Assembly: GCF_019393635.1 (NCBI RefSeq)
Contig: NC_057866.1
Coordinates: 168,142,903-168,206,902 of the forward strand
Length of the DNA: 64,000 nt
Direction: 5' to 3'
Origin: Dromiciops gliroides
Lineage: Eukaryota > Chordata > Mammalia > Microbiotheria > Microbiotheriidae
Position numbers and translations under genes: made by a program. The notes under the pieces are model-generated. The model was given only the letters and a program-made list of their open reading frames with translations, was not told the DNA's origin and searched no databases. The stretch's first letter is position 1. Every line of letters begins with the position of its first letter. This document shows, piece after piece, positions 1 through 10,284 of the stretch.

Positions 1-180
1 TTTTCTCTCGGGGAAAAGTCCCTTGCCATTTTAAGAAAAATTTGCCATCATGTTTCGTTTTGTGTAACCTATTAATACTTCACAGAAATAGGTATGTCAA
101 ATATATACAACATAAAGAATGATCAGAAAAATCCCCCAAACCTGTTGGAAATAGGTGTACTGATTAGTGTGTACTGAATA

Positions 181-560
181 GCTCGGAGCCAGCAAAACCT
201 GAGATCAAAATTATTAGCTGTATGACCCTGAGCCAGTCACTGAACTCCTCAGTTTCAGTTTCCTCAGCTGTAGAATGGTAATAATAATGATGATGATGGT
301 AGTGGTGGTGGTGATGATAACAGCACCCATCTCACTTTTTTTTTTTTTGGCAAGGCAATGAGGGTTAAGTGACTTGCCCAGGGTCACACAGGTAGTGTCA
401 AGTGTCTGAGGTCAAATTTGAACTCAGGTCCTCCTGAATCCAGGGCCGGTGCTTTATCCACTGCGCCACCTAGCTGCCCCCCCCCCCATCTCACATTATT
501 GCTATATCAATGAGATAATATGATGTAAAACTCTTCAAATCTGGAAGCATGGGGGGGGGG
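181..560 (+). repeat. MIR-family SINE, split by a younger SINE
   Basis: The CORE-SINE signature (tgaccctgagccagtcactgaac, cctcagtttcctcagctgtag, then an ATG/ATA-rich stretch) is followed after the interruption by a MIR 3' part (gagataatatgatgtaaaactcttcaaa). The A/T trinucleotide segment at about 270-320 is a local microsatellite expansion. A type A SINE occupies 336-484. A poly-G run of about 10 nt follows near 552. Confidence 0.75.
336..484 (-). repeat. WSINE1-like SINE, type A
   Basis: Near full-length antisense copy from its A-rich tail (poly-T at 336) to the 5' end, which is extended by a C run. It is flanked by the 10-bp TSD cccatctcac at 326-335 and 485-494, and sits inside the MIR. 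Confidence 0.93.
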
Positions 561-766
561 GAGGAACCAAAAAAACCAAAATACAAACAAACAAACAAAC
601 TGTCCTGGACTGACTGGTGTTTGTGCGAAGAAATGCAATCTGATTTTGAAGCCTCCTGAAACCAAGGTTATCAACTTTCCCCACACCCAGATTCACCCCA
701 CCCCAAAGAAGATAATCAATTCTTACTCTCTGATTCTTTTCCTCTTCTTATCCTTATGCTAAAGGA

Positions 767-905
767 AACTAGGTGGCACAGTGGATAGAGTGCTGAGCCT
801 GAGTTCAAATCTTAGCTCTATGACCCTGGGTAAGTCACATAACCTCTGTCTGCCTCAGTTTCCTATACTGTGAAATGAGGATAATAATAACCTCTACCAT
901 CTGAA
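767..905 (+). repeat. tRNA-type SINE joined to MIR-like 3' part
   Basis: Starts with a degenerate GGCAGCTAGGTGGCACAGTGG head (aactaggtggcacagtggat), continues through the CORE box (tgaccctgggtaagtcac) and ends in a MIR-like gaggataataataacctct. Older and more diverged than the type A/B copies. Confidence 0.75.
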
Positions 906-964
906 CCTTAATGTTTTGTGTTATTATGTGTTTCTCTTCTTTCCTATTAAGAGCTTGGTAACTT

Positions 965-1181
965 TTGGCTGTTGTTGTTGTTGTTTAGTGATTTTCTTGT
1001 CAAAGATACTGGAGTGGTTTGCCATTTCCTTCTCCAGCTCATTTTACAAATGAGGCAAACAGGGTTAAGGGACTTGCCCAAGGCCACACAGCTGCTTTGA
1101 GAGGCCAGATTTGAACTTGGGAAAATAAATTTTTCTGACTCCAAGCCTATCAGTCCATCCACTGCGCCAACTAGCTGCCCC
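965..1181 (-). repeat. WALLSI/MAR-like SINE
   Basis: Antisense, nearly complete: a (GTT)n tail at the left, the segment tactggagtggtttgccatttc, the CORE box and the tRNA-derived head at the right (ccaactagctgcccc). The consensus segment between tail and CORE distinguishes this long SINE from types A and B. Confidence 0.9.
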
Positions 1182-1199
1182 AATAATAAGTCTTTCCTT

Positions 1200-1300
1200 C
1201 TTTTATTTTTTTTCTGATAAAAAGTATTTTATTGTTTTTTCCAGTTACATGTAAAGATAGTTCTTAGCATTTATCTATCTTTCCCTTTTTTCTGACCTGA
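1200..1300 (-). repeat. L1 3' UTR fragment
   Basis: The left end carries the antisense A-tail (tattttttttctgat) followed by ttttccagttacatgtaaagatagttctta, the same 3' UTR found in the better L1 copy that starts at 12846. Only about 100 bp remain; no TSD was found. Confidence 0.7.
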
Positions 1301-1314
1301 AATTCTCATCTTTA

Positions 1315-1445
1315 ATCAATCAGCGAATTAATGAGTGAGCAATTATTAAGTGAGTATTAGGTACCAGGAATTGTGCTTGGCACAGAGGATAAACATATAA
1401 AAGTGAGAGAACCCCTGCCTCCATGGAATTTACCTTCTTACAGTC
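1315..1445 (-). repeat. LINE-2 3' UTR fragment
   Basis: Antisense L2 3' end: aatcaatcag, then a degenerate tattaagtgagtattaggtacc and cagaggataaacat, ending ccatggaatttaccttctta. This matches the pattern seen repeatedly in the window (for example at 33185 and 63870). Confidence 0.75.
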
Positions 1446-1599
1446 ATTGCTTGAGAGCAGAAATAAAGGGGCATTGCCTCTGGAAGGCTGTGGTTAAAAT
1501 GAGGAAGTGACTTGGGAGAAGGGGAGAGAGGTGAGTCGGGAGGGAATCTTCTCATTTTCTCCCTGGAGCACCGGCTAATGTGTCATTTTGTTTACTTTG

Positions 1600-1790
1600 G
1601 AAGGCACAGACATGTGGAATCAAGGGACACAGGTTCAAATCCTAGATCCACTTTCTACCTGTGTGACCCTTGGATAAATAATTTTGATTTTCTGGGTCTG
1701 TTTCCTCATCTGTAAAATGGGGTTGAACCAGAGGAACTCTAAGGTCTTTTCCAGTTCTGACCCAATGAACCCAAAGGTATTGGAGATATT
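1600..1790 (+). repeat. MIR-family SINE
   Basis: Contains caggttcaaatcctagatcc, tgtgtgacccttggataaat and tttcctcatctgtaaaatgg, the standard MIR order, ending in a MIR-like gaactctaaggtcttttccagttctga. No TSD recognised. Confidence 0.8.
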
Positions 1791-1973
1791 CATAGAGAAA
1801 GAAGGAACAGGAAGATGGAGGCAGAACATGGATTGAAGGAAGCCTTCCAGAGCCCGGAGGAGGGACAGAGTCCTGAAAAGAAACTTTGCCTAATTCACAG
1901 TTCTGCCTTTCTGGAAACAGGCTGAACAAGCCTCCCTGGGGCTTAGTACCAGGTAAAGTACACTCTGCATGTT

Positions 1974-2139
1974 TTTTTTTGTTGTTGTTGTTTGTTTTTT
2001 TGGTGTGAGGCAATTGGGGTTAAGTGACTTGTCCAGGGTCATACAGCTAGTAAATGTCAAGTGTCTGAGGCTGGATTTGAACTCAGGTCCTCCTGACTCC
2101 AGGGCCAGTGCTCTATCCACTGTGCTACCTAGCTGTCCC
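1974..2139 (-). repeat. WSINE1-like SINE, type B
   Basis: Antisense full-length copy with a GTT-rich tail at 1974-2000. A 13-bp TSD, cactctgcatgtt, is found at 1961-1973 and 2140-2152. Confidence 0.94.
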
Positions 2140-2152
2140 CACTCTGCATGTT

Positions 2153-3700
2153 CTAAGGACTGATCCCTCAGTGGCCAGTCCCTCCACTGTATTGAAGTTC
2201 ACTTTACTCATTTATTTACCCACCAGGGCTTCTTTCTAACTTTGGGGAAAAATTTGCCTACTCTAGGGTTTATGTAATGACCAAACAATGCTTGATTGCT
2301 TGGATTGAAGATGGGAAAGAGGTTGGAGGCCTGGAAATAAGAGGTAATGCTGAAATACCTGCTTGGGTTTCTTGGGGAAGCTCAGGATGCTTGTGGAGCA
2401 GACCTAGTGATTAAATCGCAGTTGAGAATGGTCAGAGCTGTTCTTTACCCCTTTGGAATATAAAACTTCCTTAATGATGCCATACTCACCTCTTCACTAT
2501 TGGACTTGACCCATGACCTGTAGAGAATACAAGTCTTCTGTTTTTGTCTCTGGAAATAAAAAATGCTGGATGTTCAACATCATTAATGGCCAAGAGAAAT
2601 CAAAGAGGGCCCTTGCAATCTTGAGTGGGTCCCCATGCTAAGCTTGTAGGAAGATCAGGACAATAGTTACACCAGATAGGATGCCTTGTGAAAGGAACTG
2701 GACATCCAGATGGGTGAGCTCCCCAGCTATTTTAGGTGTTCAAGGTAGCTGTATAAAAGATGATTGTGTAACACGATCTTTATGTTTTCCCATGTTGTCA
2801 CACCTTTTAGAGGGTGGGGTGCTCATCTGGGCACTGCTTTGGGTAAAGCCTAGCACAGGGTTTTGTAACTCTCCCACGAGCTTGATGGGGACTGCTGTGT
2901 GTAGCTCAGGGGTCTCATCACCACTGGATCTTCACAGACTTGGGTCCAGTTTCATGGGGAATTTTAAAGATAATTTCCCTATCTTGTTCCCACCCAGTTT
3001 GAACCCTGGGAACTCCTGAAGTTTACTCATTGACTCACCTTGTTTACAGACCCAGGCTAGGAACAGCATTGAAATAGTAATCACTGAATCAGGACAGAAA
3101 TAAATAGAAAGACAGAACAGTCAACAGTGGTACATATTTCTGAATGAACACAATGCTTTCACTTTTTGTCTAAGATTCACGGCTCTGGCAGAAGAAGGCA
3201 TGGGGTTTGGTCTCTGTAGCTGGAGCAGACTCCTGGATGGTCCCAGAGGTGAGGAAGACTCCAGTGAAGGGCTCTTTGTTTCTGGGACCACCTGTGTGTG
3301 TGAGACTATTCTGCAGTCCTTCCTCTGAGGGGCTCCTGGTTACGCTGTCTCCATTCTAGTCCTGACTTGGCTTACTTAAGACCCTGTTTGTAGCTCATTG
3401 TCCATTCTGGGGTTCTGATTCAGCTCCTGAAGCTCCTCTGCTAGGATCCATGGAGTCCCAAATTTGGCCTAAATGTCCTCTATTTCTCCATCATCTTCCT
3501 GCGGGGAATAAAAAAACCTTCTCCCTCCTGGGCTGTTGCCAAGAAGAGGGTGAGAATTGTAAGTGGGGTGTAAGAAAACCTTATTCTTCCTTGCCCCTTA
3601 CCCATGGGAGGAAGTGAGAGTTACACTCGGGCCAATCCTGAATTCTGAGAAACTGCTGGCTACCTGCTGGTCATAGCTATCGCTATTGGTGTCTAAATAC
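2153..3700. other. Unassigned sequence
   Basis: About 1.5 kb without a repeat that I recognise. The longest open frame is 112 codons on the plus strand (2681-3019), with no recognisable domain, no good initiation context and no splice structure that I can defend. An old LTR or lineage-specific repeat is possible but not demonstrated. Confidence 0.4.
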
Positions 3701-3704
3701 CCTG

Positions 3705-4125
3705 ACTAGACTGTAAATTCCTTTGGGGCAAGGACTGTGTCTCATCTAAAGGTTGCATCTCCTCTAGAGCCACAGGTACCTCATAAACCAGGTAGATTAG
3801 CTGATTGAAATAATATGTGAGGCTCTTGAGAGTAAAAGCAAATTCGATGGAAGTGTTTTGCATGTTTTCACATGGATAATTGATGTCACATTTCCTGCCT
3901 TCACAATGGGTGGGGACGGGGTGGGAAGGAGAGAAGTTAGAACTCACACTTTAAAAAAAAAAAGAATCATAAAATAAATTATACATTTAAAAAAAAGAAA
4001 AAAGCAAATTCGCTTTTGCTTTTGTGTCCTTACCACGGTGGCTGGCACACAGTAGGCACTCAAAAACTGTTGTGTGAATTGAATTGGATATACTATGGGT
4101 GCTTAATAAAAGCTTGCTAAATTGA
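3705..4125 (+). repeat. LINE-2 3' UTR copies, split by an L1 tail
   Basis: A first L2 3' fragment (agactgtaaattcctttggggcaaggactgt) is followed by a second (ggctcttgagagtaaaag, then gctggcacacagtaggcactcaa and a final gtgcttaataaaagcttgc). The second is interrupted by the L1 insertion at 3847-4002. Confidence 0.75.
3847..4002 (+). repeat. L1 3' end, 5'-truncated, with TSD
   Basis: Only the last 156 bp of an L1 3' UTR (ttttgcatgttttcacatgg, ttagaactcacactttaaaa and a long A tail). The TSD aaaagcaaattcg lies at 3834-3846 and 4003-4015, so the boundaries are firm. The target is an L2 3' end. Confidence 0.9.
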
Positions 4126-4129
4126 ATCA

Positions 4130-4488
4130 ATGGCTAAAGATGAGACAACACCCCCCTCTTCCTTCGTTATCCCTAAATTAGTCTCACTATGTTCATCTTC
4201 AGAAGTTTGCTGATTTTCGAAAGGTCAACGTGTCTGCAGCTGCCTTCAGCTAACACTGCATGCACTCATTTCCTGACCTTGGAAACTACAAAAAGTTCTC
4301 ACCGAGTGGCTGCATGTTTAACCCTTTGAAGGCTGCAGACACGTATGTACAAGTCCCCTGCAGGGTCTAAGGGTTGTTTTCTTTGCAGATCTCCCCTCGA
4401 GGCCACAGTTAGGAATAGCTCTGTTAGATGCCTACAGTGGGTGGCAAGATTGGTCATGAGGGAGTAGAAAGCAAGTAGGCTTTGAATG
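4130..4488. other. Unassigned sequence
   Basis: No repeat, exon or RNA recognised. Slightly richer in CpG than its surroundings (for example at 4304, 4342 and 4398). Confidence 0.4.
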
Positions 4489-4785
4489 ATAGCAACAACA
4501 ACAACAACAACAACAACAACGGCAATAATAAAGCTTTACACAGTGCTCAAAGGTTTGCAAAGCATTTTCCTTATTTTATCTCCTCTGAGCCTCACAACAA
4601 CCCTTTGAAGTAGGTGCTATTATTTCCCCCCTTTCAAGGAAACTAAGACTGAGAGAGATTAATTGATTTGCCCAGGACAATACTGCTATTAAATGTCTGA
4701 GGCAGGATTAGAATTCAAGTCTTTCTGTTTCCAAATCCAACAGGCTATATTCATTCTACCACTAAGCCACCTATAGCTAACATTT
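4489..4785 (-). repeat. MIR-family SINE with (CAA)n tail
   Basis: Antisense MIR: gctttacacagtgctcaaagg at the left, cctcacaacaaccctttgaagtagg, the CORE box (gatttgcccaggacaatac) and the 5' part to about 4775. A (CAA)n microsatellite of about 35 bp (4493-4520) has grown at the 3' tail. Confidence 0.85.
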
Positions 4786-5059
4786 CTATATTGCCTTAAG
4801 GATTATTCCCAAAGCACCTTGCGTACAATTTATGTTTATATGTAAACATCATATGCATATATTATTTCATTTGATCCCCATAACCATCTAATTAAGTAGC
4901 TGCTATTCCTACTCTTGTTCTTACAGCTGAGAAAATTTAATCCAAGGAAAGGAGAAAATTATAACTAACATATAGTACTTTAAAGATCATATGGTATTTT
5001 ACACATATTATCACATTTGGGTCTTTTAATAACCTTGTATACTAGGTATTATTACCCCT

Positions 5060-5356
5060 GTTTGTTGTTGTTGTTTGTCCTTCATTCTCAAAGAGGACCA
5101 TGGCATTGAGGTGATGTCATGATTTAAGTGAGAAAAGGCTGTGCAAGGTCACCAACCTCACTCTCCTCCAGAGCCATCTGGATACAGAGAGAGATAGATA
5201 GAGGTGACTGGAGATGGCCCCATATGTTTAAGGCAATTGGAGTTTAGTGACTTGCCCAGGGTCATTACATTTAGTAAGTGTCTGAGGTGAGATTTGAACT
5301 CAGGTTCTCCCAACTTCAGGGCCAGTGGTCTATCCACTGTGCCACCCAGCTGCCCC
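5060..5356 (-). repeat. Composite SINE: SINE head with an RTE-like 3' unit (MAR4-like)
   Basis: At the right is the usual tRNA-type head and CORE. Its 3' half (left) is different from types A/B and WALLSI: (GTT)n, tttgtccttcattctcaaag, gaccatggcattgaggtgatg and gccatctggatacagag. This is the MAR4-like tail that I associate with marsupial RTE LINEs. The TSD attattacc(c/t)ct is at 5048-5059 and 5357-5368. Confidence 0.85.
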
Positions 5357-5446
5357 ATTATTACCTCTATTTTAGAAATGAAGGAACAAGACTTAAAGAG
5401 GCTTAAATGATTAGCCAATGATCATTCAGTTAAGAAGAGTCAGATT

Positions 5447-5528
5447 ACCTTACTAGCTGTGTGACCCTGGGCAAGTCACTTAACCCTCATTGCCCTGCAA
5501 AAAACAAAACAAAACTGAATTATTAAAA
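5447..5528 (+). repeat. Type A SINE, 5'-truncated
   Basis: Only the last ~65 bp plus an A-rich tail (caaaacaaaact). The imperfect direct repeat agtca(g/a)att flanks it within the host MIR, so this looks like a true 5'-truncated insertion and not a deletion remnant. Confidence 0.8.
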
Positions 5529-5604
5529 AAGTCAAATTTGAACCCAAGTCTTCCAAAATCTGAATCTATCATTTTATGTTGCCTCCAGGAAATCAAGAAG
5601 TACA

Positions 5605-5885
5605 ATGAATAATGACGATGATGATGAGGATAATAGTAGCCAATAGTAGCAATGGCATAGCACTTGAAGGTTTACAAAGTGCTATACATATGCTGACTCA
5701 TTTGATCTCCACCACAACTCTATGAGGTAGACACTATTTTTATCCCCACTTTACAGGTAAAGTAACTGAGGCTGAGAGAGACTCCAGGGACACAGTACTA
5801 GAAGGTATCTAAGGCAGGGTTGGGATTCAGGTCTTCCTGACTCCAAGTCCAACAACCTTAACCCACTGCACAGACTTGCTGCCTC
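5605..5885 (-). repeat. MIR-family SINE
   Basis: Complete antisense MIR, running from tagcacttgaaggtttacaaag through accacaactctatgaggtag to the 5' end (cactgcacagacttgctgcc). Its 3' side carries a small GAT-rich microsatellite. Confidence 0.85.
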
Positions 5886-6650
5886 TAGAATCAGAAGGAT
5901 CTGATGAACTTGGGACTAAACATGCGTATGGGCTGTCTGGGAATATTCCTGTTGCCCCAGTTACAGAAAGAGCCTTAGCTGGTATAACAAGCTAAGTTAG
6001 CATCGGTGTAGCATGAAGGATTCTAGATGAACAAACACGGCAGGATTTGTACTATGGCTGGGGAAGTTTTCAGGGCCCCCAGTCAGAAGCAGAGAATCAA
6101 GAGGCAAGCCTCATCAGCTGCTGGCCTGCGAGAGCTTGTTCCTGCCCTCCCTGCTGAGTAGGTGGATGGGGAGGGAGGGAAGGAAGGAAGGAAGGAGGGA
6201 AGAAAGAAGACTGGAAGAGAACACTCTAGATCCTTTCTTCCCTGACTCAGTAGTGTGCTCAGTGCTGCTGGTGAATCAGCGAAGTGAGTGTTCTTCACCC
6301 TCCAAATGTGTACAGTCAGTTCTTGGTGATGGCACTCACCTTGTCCCACCCCACCACCTCCTTCATGGGATCCAAACAACTGGAAGGGTTGATTAAGAGC
6401 ACATGGTTCTTACACTTTTATGAGAAAGACGCTAAGTGATGAGTAAATCAACTTATTAATATATTAATCGCCTTTTTTTTTTCTAGCAGTTTTCATTAGC
6501 TGGTAGATAGAAGTTAAATCAACGAGCATTTTTTAGATGCCACAGAGTAGGCGGAAATGCCTTACCCGTATATGTGTTGTAAAGGCCACTAGGACCTCTT
6601 CCATCCTTATCAAGGGGAGTGCTAACCTCTCCTTTCATACAACAGGACAA
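5886..6650. other. Unassigned sequence with a GGAA tract
   Basis: No recognised repeat apart from a (GGAA)n-type purine tract at 6168-6216 and a poly-T at about 6472. Frames of 98 and 86 codons on opposite strands run through the purine tract and are low-complexity artefacts. Confidence 0.4.
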
Positions 6651-6654
6651 GCAT

Positions 6655-6915
6655 TTTTTTAAACACTTACTATGTGTGAGGCACTATGCATACAAAAAAA
6701 GGGCAAAACACTTCCTGCCCTCAATCTAATTACAATATAATGGGAGGAGACAACGTGAAAACAATGGACAAAAAGGATATTTGAAGGGACTGTTACAGGG
6801 GAGGCACGAGCATTAGGTGGATGGGAAAGGCTTCTTGCAGATGGTAAGATTTGAAGGAAGCCTAGGGAAGCCAAGAAGGAGGAAGAGATGAAGAGGAAGA
6901 GAATTCCAGACATGT
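6655..6915 (-). repeat. LINE-2 3' fragment
   Basis: Antisense L2: acacttactatgtgtgaggc, ttcctgccctcaatctaatt, then the more internal aggcttcttgcagatggtaag and agaggaagagaattccagac. Confidence 0.8.
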
Positions 6916-6919
6916 CAGT

Positions 6920-6997
6920 AGGAGGCAGTCTGGGGTAGTGGAAATCATTCTGAATTTGGGGTCAGAGCTCCGAGTTAAATCCTGACTTTACCCCTTA
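6920..6997 (+). repeat. MIR-family SINE, 5' half
   Basis: gggtagtggaaatcattctg, ggggtcagagctccgagtta and cctgactttacc give the MIR 5' half, cut off by the WALLSI insertion starting at 6998. Confidence 0.65.
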
Positions 6998-7806
6998 TGC
7001 TGCTGCTGCTGCTGCTGCTGTCATGTTTTAGTCGAGTCTGACTCTTCGAGGCCCCATTTGGGATTTTCTTGGCAAGGCTACTGGAATGGCTTGCCTTTTT
7101 CTTCTCCAGTTTATTGAACAGATCAGGAAACTGAGGCAAACAGGGTGAAGCGACTTGCCCAGAGTCATACAACTACTTGTTATGGGCCCAGAGCACCCCA
7201 GAAGTTCTCTGGGGTACATCAAAGAACCTTCTCCTTGAGAAACTAAACCGAAGGACAGACACACCTAAAGAGATAAGCAGCACCGATTGAACTGAGCTAG
7301 CTCCAGGACCACCACCCTGCATTCCAGTCCTCCTCACCCCCTCGATGAGGTAATCCTATTAGGCATGGCTGCACCAGGAGGGGACAAAGAAACCGCCCAC
7401 CAGTAGACTGCTTGCTAGCCACCAGGACAGAGTTACCACCCATCACCAGATTGCCCACAACCCATCGTCAAACTACCCCAACCCACCGCCAGACTATCTC
7501 CAACCCATCACCCAGTAAGAGACACTTCACTCACACCATCTTAGCCTTACAAAAGGGCGCTCCCCAGGCTAGTCGGGGAGGAAAGTGTTTTAAACCTTCC
7601 TCCCGGGCAGTTTCTCTTGTACCACAATAAACCTGTTCTTTTATTCCTAAATAGGACTTGTGTGAGAGTGTAATTCTTTACAGAGGAATCCTAAGGACCC
7701 ACGTGCTTTCCCCTTATAACATAGTAAATGTCTGAGGCTGGATTTGAACACTCGAAGATGATTCTGCCTTACTCCAGGCTTGGTGCACGATCCATTGTGC
7801 CACCTA
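6998..7806 (-). repeat. WALLSI/MAR-like SINE split by a solo LTR; (CTG)8 tail
   Basis: Antisense long SINE in two parts, 6998-7177 and 7722-7806. The tail, normally (GTT)n, has become about eight CTG units at 6998-7021. The CORE is cut in the middle (acaact | tagtaaatgtctgaggctgg) by the LTR. Confidence 0.9.
7178..7721 (+). mobile_element. Solo LTR of an endogenous retrovirus (class I-like)
   Basis: 544 bp with matching ends (TGTTATGGG at the left, CCCCTTATAACA at the right), an AATAAA signal at 7626-7631 and a CA/CCCA-rich block of degenerate ~20-25 bp repeats in the presumed U3 (7410-7510). A 4-bp target duplication (TACT/TAGT) lies immediately outside, in the WALLSI. Four bases is the size usual for gammaretrovirus-like integration. 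No internal viral sequence is present, so this is a recombined solo LTR. It is younger than the SINE it interrupts. Confidence 0.85.
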
Positions 7807-7845
7807 CCTATTTGCTATCCATTATATCTTGGTATATAAAATTTT

Positions 7846-8020
7846 GACCTCAGACATTTACTAGTTATATTACTCTGGACTAGTCACTTAACCTTGTTTG
7901 CCTCAGTTTCCTCATCTGTAAAATGAGCTGGAGAAGGAAATGGCAAACCACTCCAGTATCCTTGCAAAGAAAACCCCAAATGGGGTCATGAAGAGTCAGA
8001 CATGACTGAAGAATGACTGC
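7846..8020 (+). repeat. WALLSI/MAR-like SINE, 5'-truncated
   Basis: Sense copy from the CORE (ggactagtcacttaacc) through gagctggagaaggaaatgg and caaatggggtcatgaagag to the gactgaagaatgactgc end. The tRNA-like head is missing or too diverged to see. Confidence 0.85.
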
Positions 8021-8047
8021 ACTGTTACACCAAGTCATTTAATCTTT

Positions 8048-8196
8048 TTTTTTTTTTTTTGGGTAGGGCAATGAGGGTTAAGTGACTTACCCAGGGTCAC
8101 ACAGCTAGTAAGTGTCAAGTGTCTGAGGTCGGATTTGAACTCAGGTCCTCCAGAATCCAAGGCTGGTGCTTTATCCACTGTGCCACCTAGCTAGCC
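8048..8196 (-). repeat. WSINE1-like SINE, type A
   Basis: Antisense full-length. The TSD ccaagtca(t/c)(t/a)taatctt is at about 8030-8047 and 8197-8213. The target is a MIR/CR1-type relic that continues to about 8280 (ttggactagatggcttctg). Confidence 0.9.
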
Positions 8197-8220
8197 CCAA
8201 GTCACATAATCTTCACTGTA

Positions 8221-8628
8221 AATTGGGTGTTGGACTAGATGGCTTCTGAAGTCCTTTCTAGCCCTAAATTCATGCTTCTATCAATATATTGTTTCTCAGC
8301 AAAGACTTAGCTCACTTGTTCTTGCCTTCCACATTTTGGGGGATAGACAGTAAATCTAGTGCCCCCTTTGGAGTGTCACATTTTAGGAAATATTGTCAAT
8401 TGAGAGATTTTCTTTCTGGAGGGGAAGCATTGGAGACCAGGCCATATAAGCATCCACCCAAGGAAGCTGGGACATGTAGCCTGGAGAAGACAAGACTTAA
8501 TGGGCAAAATAGAACATGGATTTTGAACTGAAATAGACGTTAGAGGTCATCTTGTCCCACCCCTTTTTCTTACAGATGAGGAAAATGGAAGCCCAGAGGA
8601 ATGAGTTGTTTTTTTTAAAGACATAAGG
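8221..8628 (+). repeat. MIR/CR1-type relics flanking unassigned sequence
   Basis: 8221-8275 resembles the end of a MIR/L3 repeat; 8515-8620 has the familiar cgttagaggtcatcttgtccc and tacagatgaggaaaatgg. The ~230 bp between are unassigned; an 80-codon frame there has no recognisable content. Confidence 0.5.
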
Positions 8629-8629
8629 T

Positions 8630-8775
8630 AGAGGGCAGCGAGGTGGCATGGTGGATAAAGCACCAGCCCTGGATTCAGGAGGACTTGAGTTCAAGTCTGG
8701 CCCCTGACATTTGACACTTACTAGCTGTGTGACCCTGGGCAAGTCACTTAATCCTCATTGCCCCCCCCCCAACAA
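8630..8775 (+). repeat. WSINE1-like SINE, type A
   Basis: Full-length sense copy ending in a C run and short A tail. The TSD aaagacataaggt is at about 8617-8629 and 8776-8788. Confidence 0.93.
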
Positions 8776-8835
8776 AAAGACATAAGGTGAAAAAGTACCT
8801 CAGTGTTCTCACTGTGCAATAAGGAATGGGGTCTC

Positions 8836-8994
8836 GGGGCAACTAGGTGGTGCAGTGAATGGAGCACCGGCCCTGGAGTCAGGAGTACCTGAGTTCAAAT
8901 CCGGCCTCAGACACTTAACACTTACTAGCTGTGTGACTCTGGGCAAGTCACTTAACCCCAATTGCCTCACTAAAAGAAACCCCCAAAACCAAAA
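8836..8994 (+). repeat. WSINE1-like SINE, type B
   Basis: Full-length sense copy with an A-rich tail. The TSD aaggaatgggtctc (one extra G at the left) is at 8821-8835 and about 8997-9009. Only about 60 bp after the previous SINE and in the same orientation. Confidence 0.93.
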
Positions 8995-9009
8995 AAGGAA
9001 TGGGTCTCT

Positions 9010-9145
9010 TTGGGGGCAGTGAGGTCACTGTCATTAGAAGTCTTTGTGTGAAGGCTGATCAGAGACAGTGGATATTCCTGCTCACATCTAAAATAGACCA
9101 GAAGAGAATAAGGAGGTCTTTTCTAACTCTGAGATTCTATGACTT
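9010..9145 (+). repeat. CR1/L3-type LINE relic
   Basis: tagaagtctttgtgtgaaggctg, gtggatattcctgctcacat and gtcttttctaactctgagattctatga match the old CR1/L3 pattern of mammals in order. Family assignment is from memory. Confidence 0.55.
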
Positions 9146-9189
9146 TATGGTAATTGGTGTTCAAAATGATTGCCCTTTGGCGGTGCAAG

Positions 9190-10270
9190 ATCCTGGGATG
9201 CCTTCTGAATCATCCGAGGAGGTTTAGCTGGATTTTTTTTTTTCTGGTTCTGAAGTCTTTGAATGTGGCTGCTCCTTATATGGTATGTTGTATGTGAGAA
9301 CTCTCAGCTGATCAGAATATTCATTTAACCAGAATCCTCTGTTCCATGTTGGAAAAGCAGGCATTTATGGGATCTGTGGGTAGACAGTTGATTTTTGTGG
9401 CGTGTGTGTGTGTGTGTGTGTGTACATATATGAACAGAAGGAAGGCCAAAAGGAATCACAAACAGGACATATTGTGAGTGCTATAATTATCATGTTGAAA
9501 GTTATATGTTGAATTTATCATATACTTAAAAGAAAAGCAAGCTCTTAACATTGAGATTTTCTGTTCCTTGTATAACTCCTCCTCTTCTATAGCGTGTATG
9601 GAAATGTTCATTTCATTTGGCATTCATTGTTAGGAATCAAATGAAAGGAAAAGCCAAAAATATATCTACTTAGTGGTTCCCCCATGGCAAATCTTAGTCC
9701 CAAATCATCCTCTTTGTGCTACTCAGAACCCTTTTGCGCCACCTTCCTCCATGGGCTGTTCTTGTGCGCTCGGAATTTTGGAGACTAAGCAAAGCATCAT
9801 GAGAACAAATGTATTTTTAAGAGGAGGACCCGTACCCAGCAGTGCTTTTTGGAATAATTACAGTATAAGTCATCGGCTGTTTTTGAGGTATTTGGGCCAC
9901 TCTGTTCTTCCATTATAACTTGGCTCTGAGAGTGGAATGCATCATATTCAATATTCAAGTCCTCCCTTCATCTACACTTCAGTGGTAGTGGTGGGGCTGG
10001 GGGTGGGCACTGGTGCTGTGACCCTGGGTGCTTCTAAGACTATGCTAGTTAAGAGCAAGCTCTGGCAGGTTCTACCAAGCTGGAGAGGCTTCAAGTACGG
10101 GCCTGATGAAGGACTGCATCTGTCATCAGGGGACCAGCCTACTTACATTTGGACAGGCTCATCATCAGGTTGGCTGCAGGGTGATGAAAATTTGGCCAAA
10201 GTAACTTTTGGGGCCTATTTCCTAGGTTGTTCAAGGGCTTGGATTATACATCAGCATGGTACAGTGAGTA
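9190..10270. other. Unassigned sequence with a (GT)n tract
   Basis: Mostly unique sequence. A (GT)10-type microsatellite lies at 9402-9422. A 112-codon plus-strand frame (9937-10275) has no recognisable domain and runs into a MIR, which argues against it being a gene. Confidence 0.45.
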
Positions 10271-10284
10271 GGTAACTGGACTTG

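Larger units (their letters stand above)
4786..5590 (-). repeat. Older MIR copies broken by two SINEs
   Basis: Two antisense MIR copies: about 4786-4930 (tcatttgatccccataaccatct) and about 4960-5590. The second is split by the composite SINE at 5060-5356 and a short type A tail at 5447-5528, resuming with gtcaaatttgaacccaagtctt. Confidence 0.8.

Noticed and set aside
2681-3019. 112-codon plus-strand frame in unique sequence.
   Set aside because: No domain, start context, splice sites or promoter; this length is expected by chance in 64 kb.
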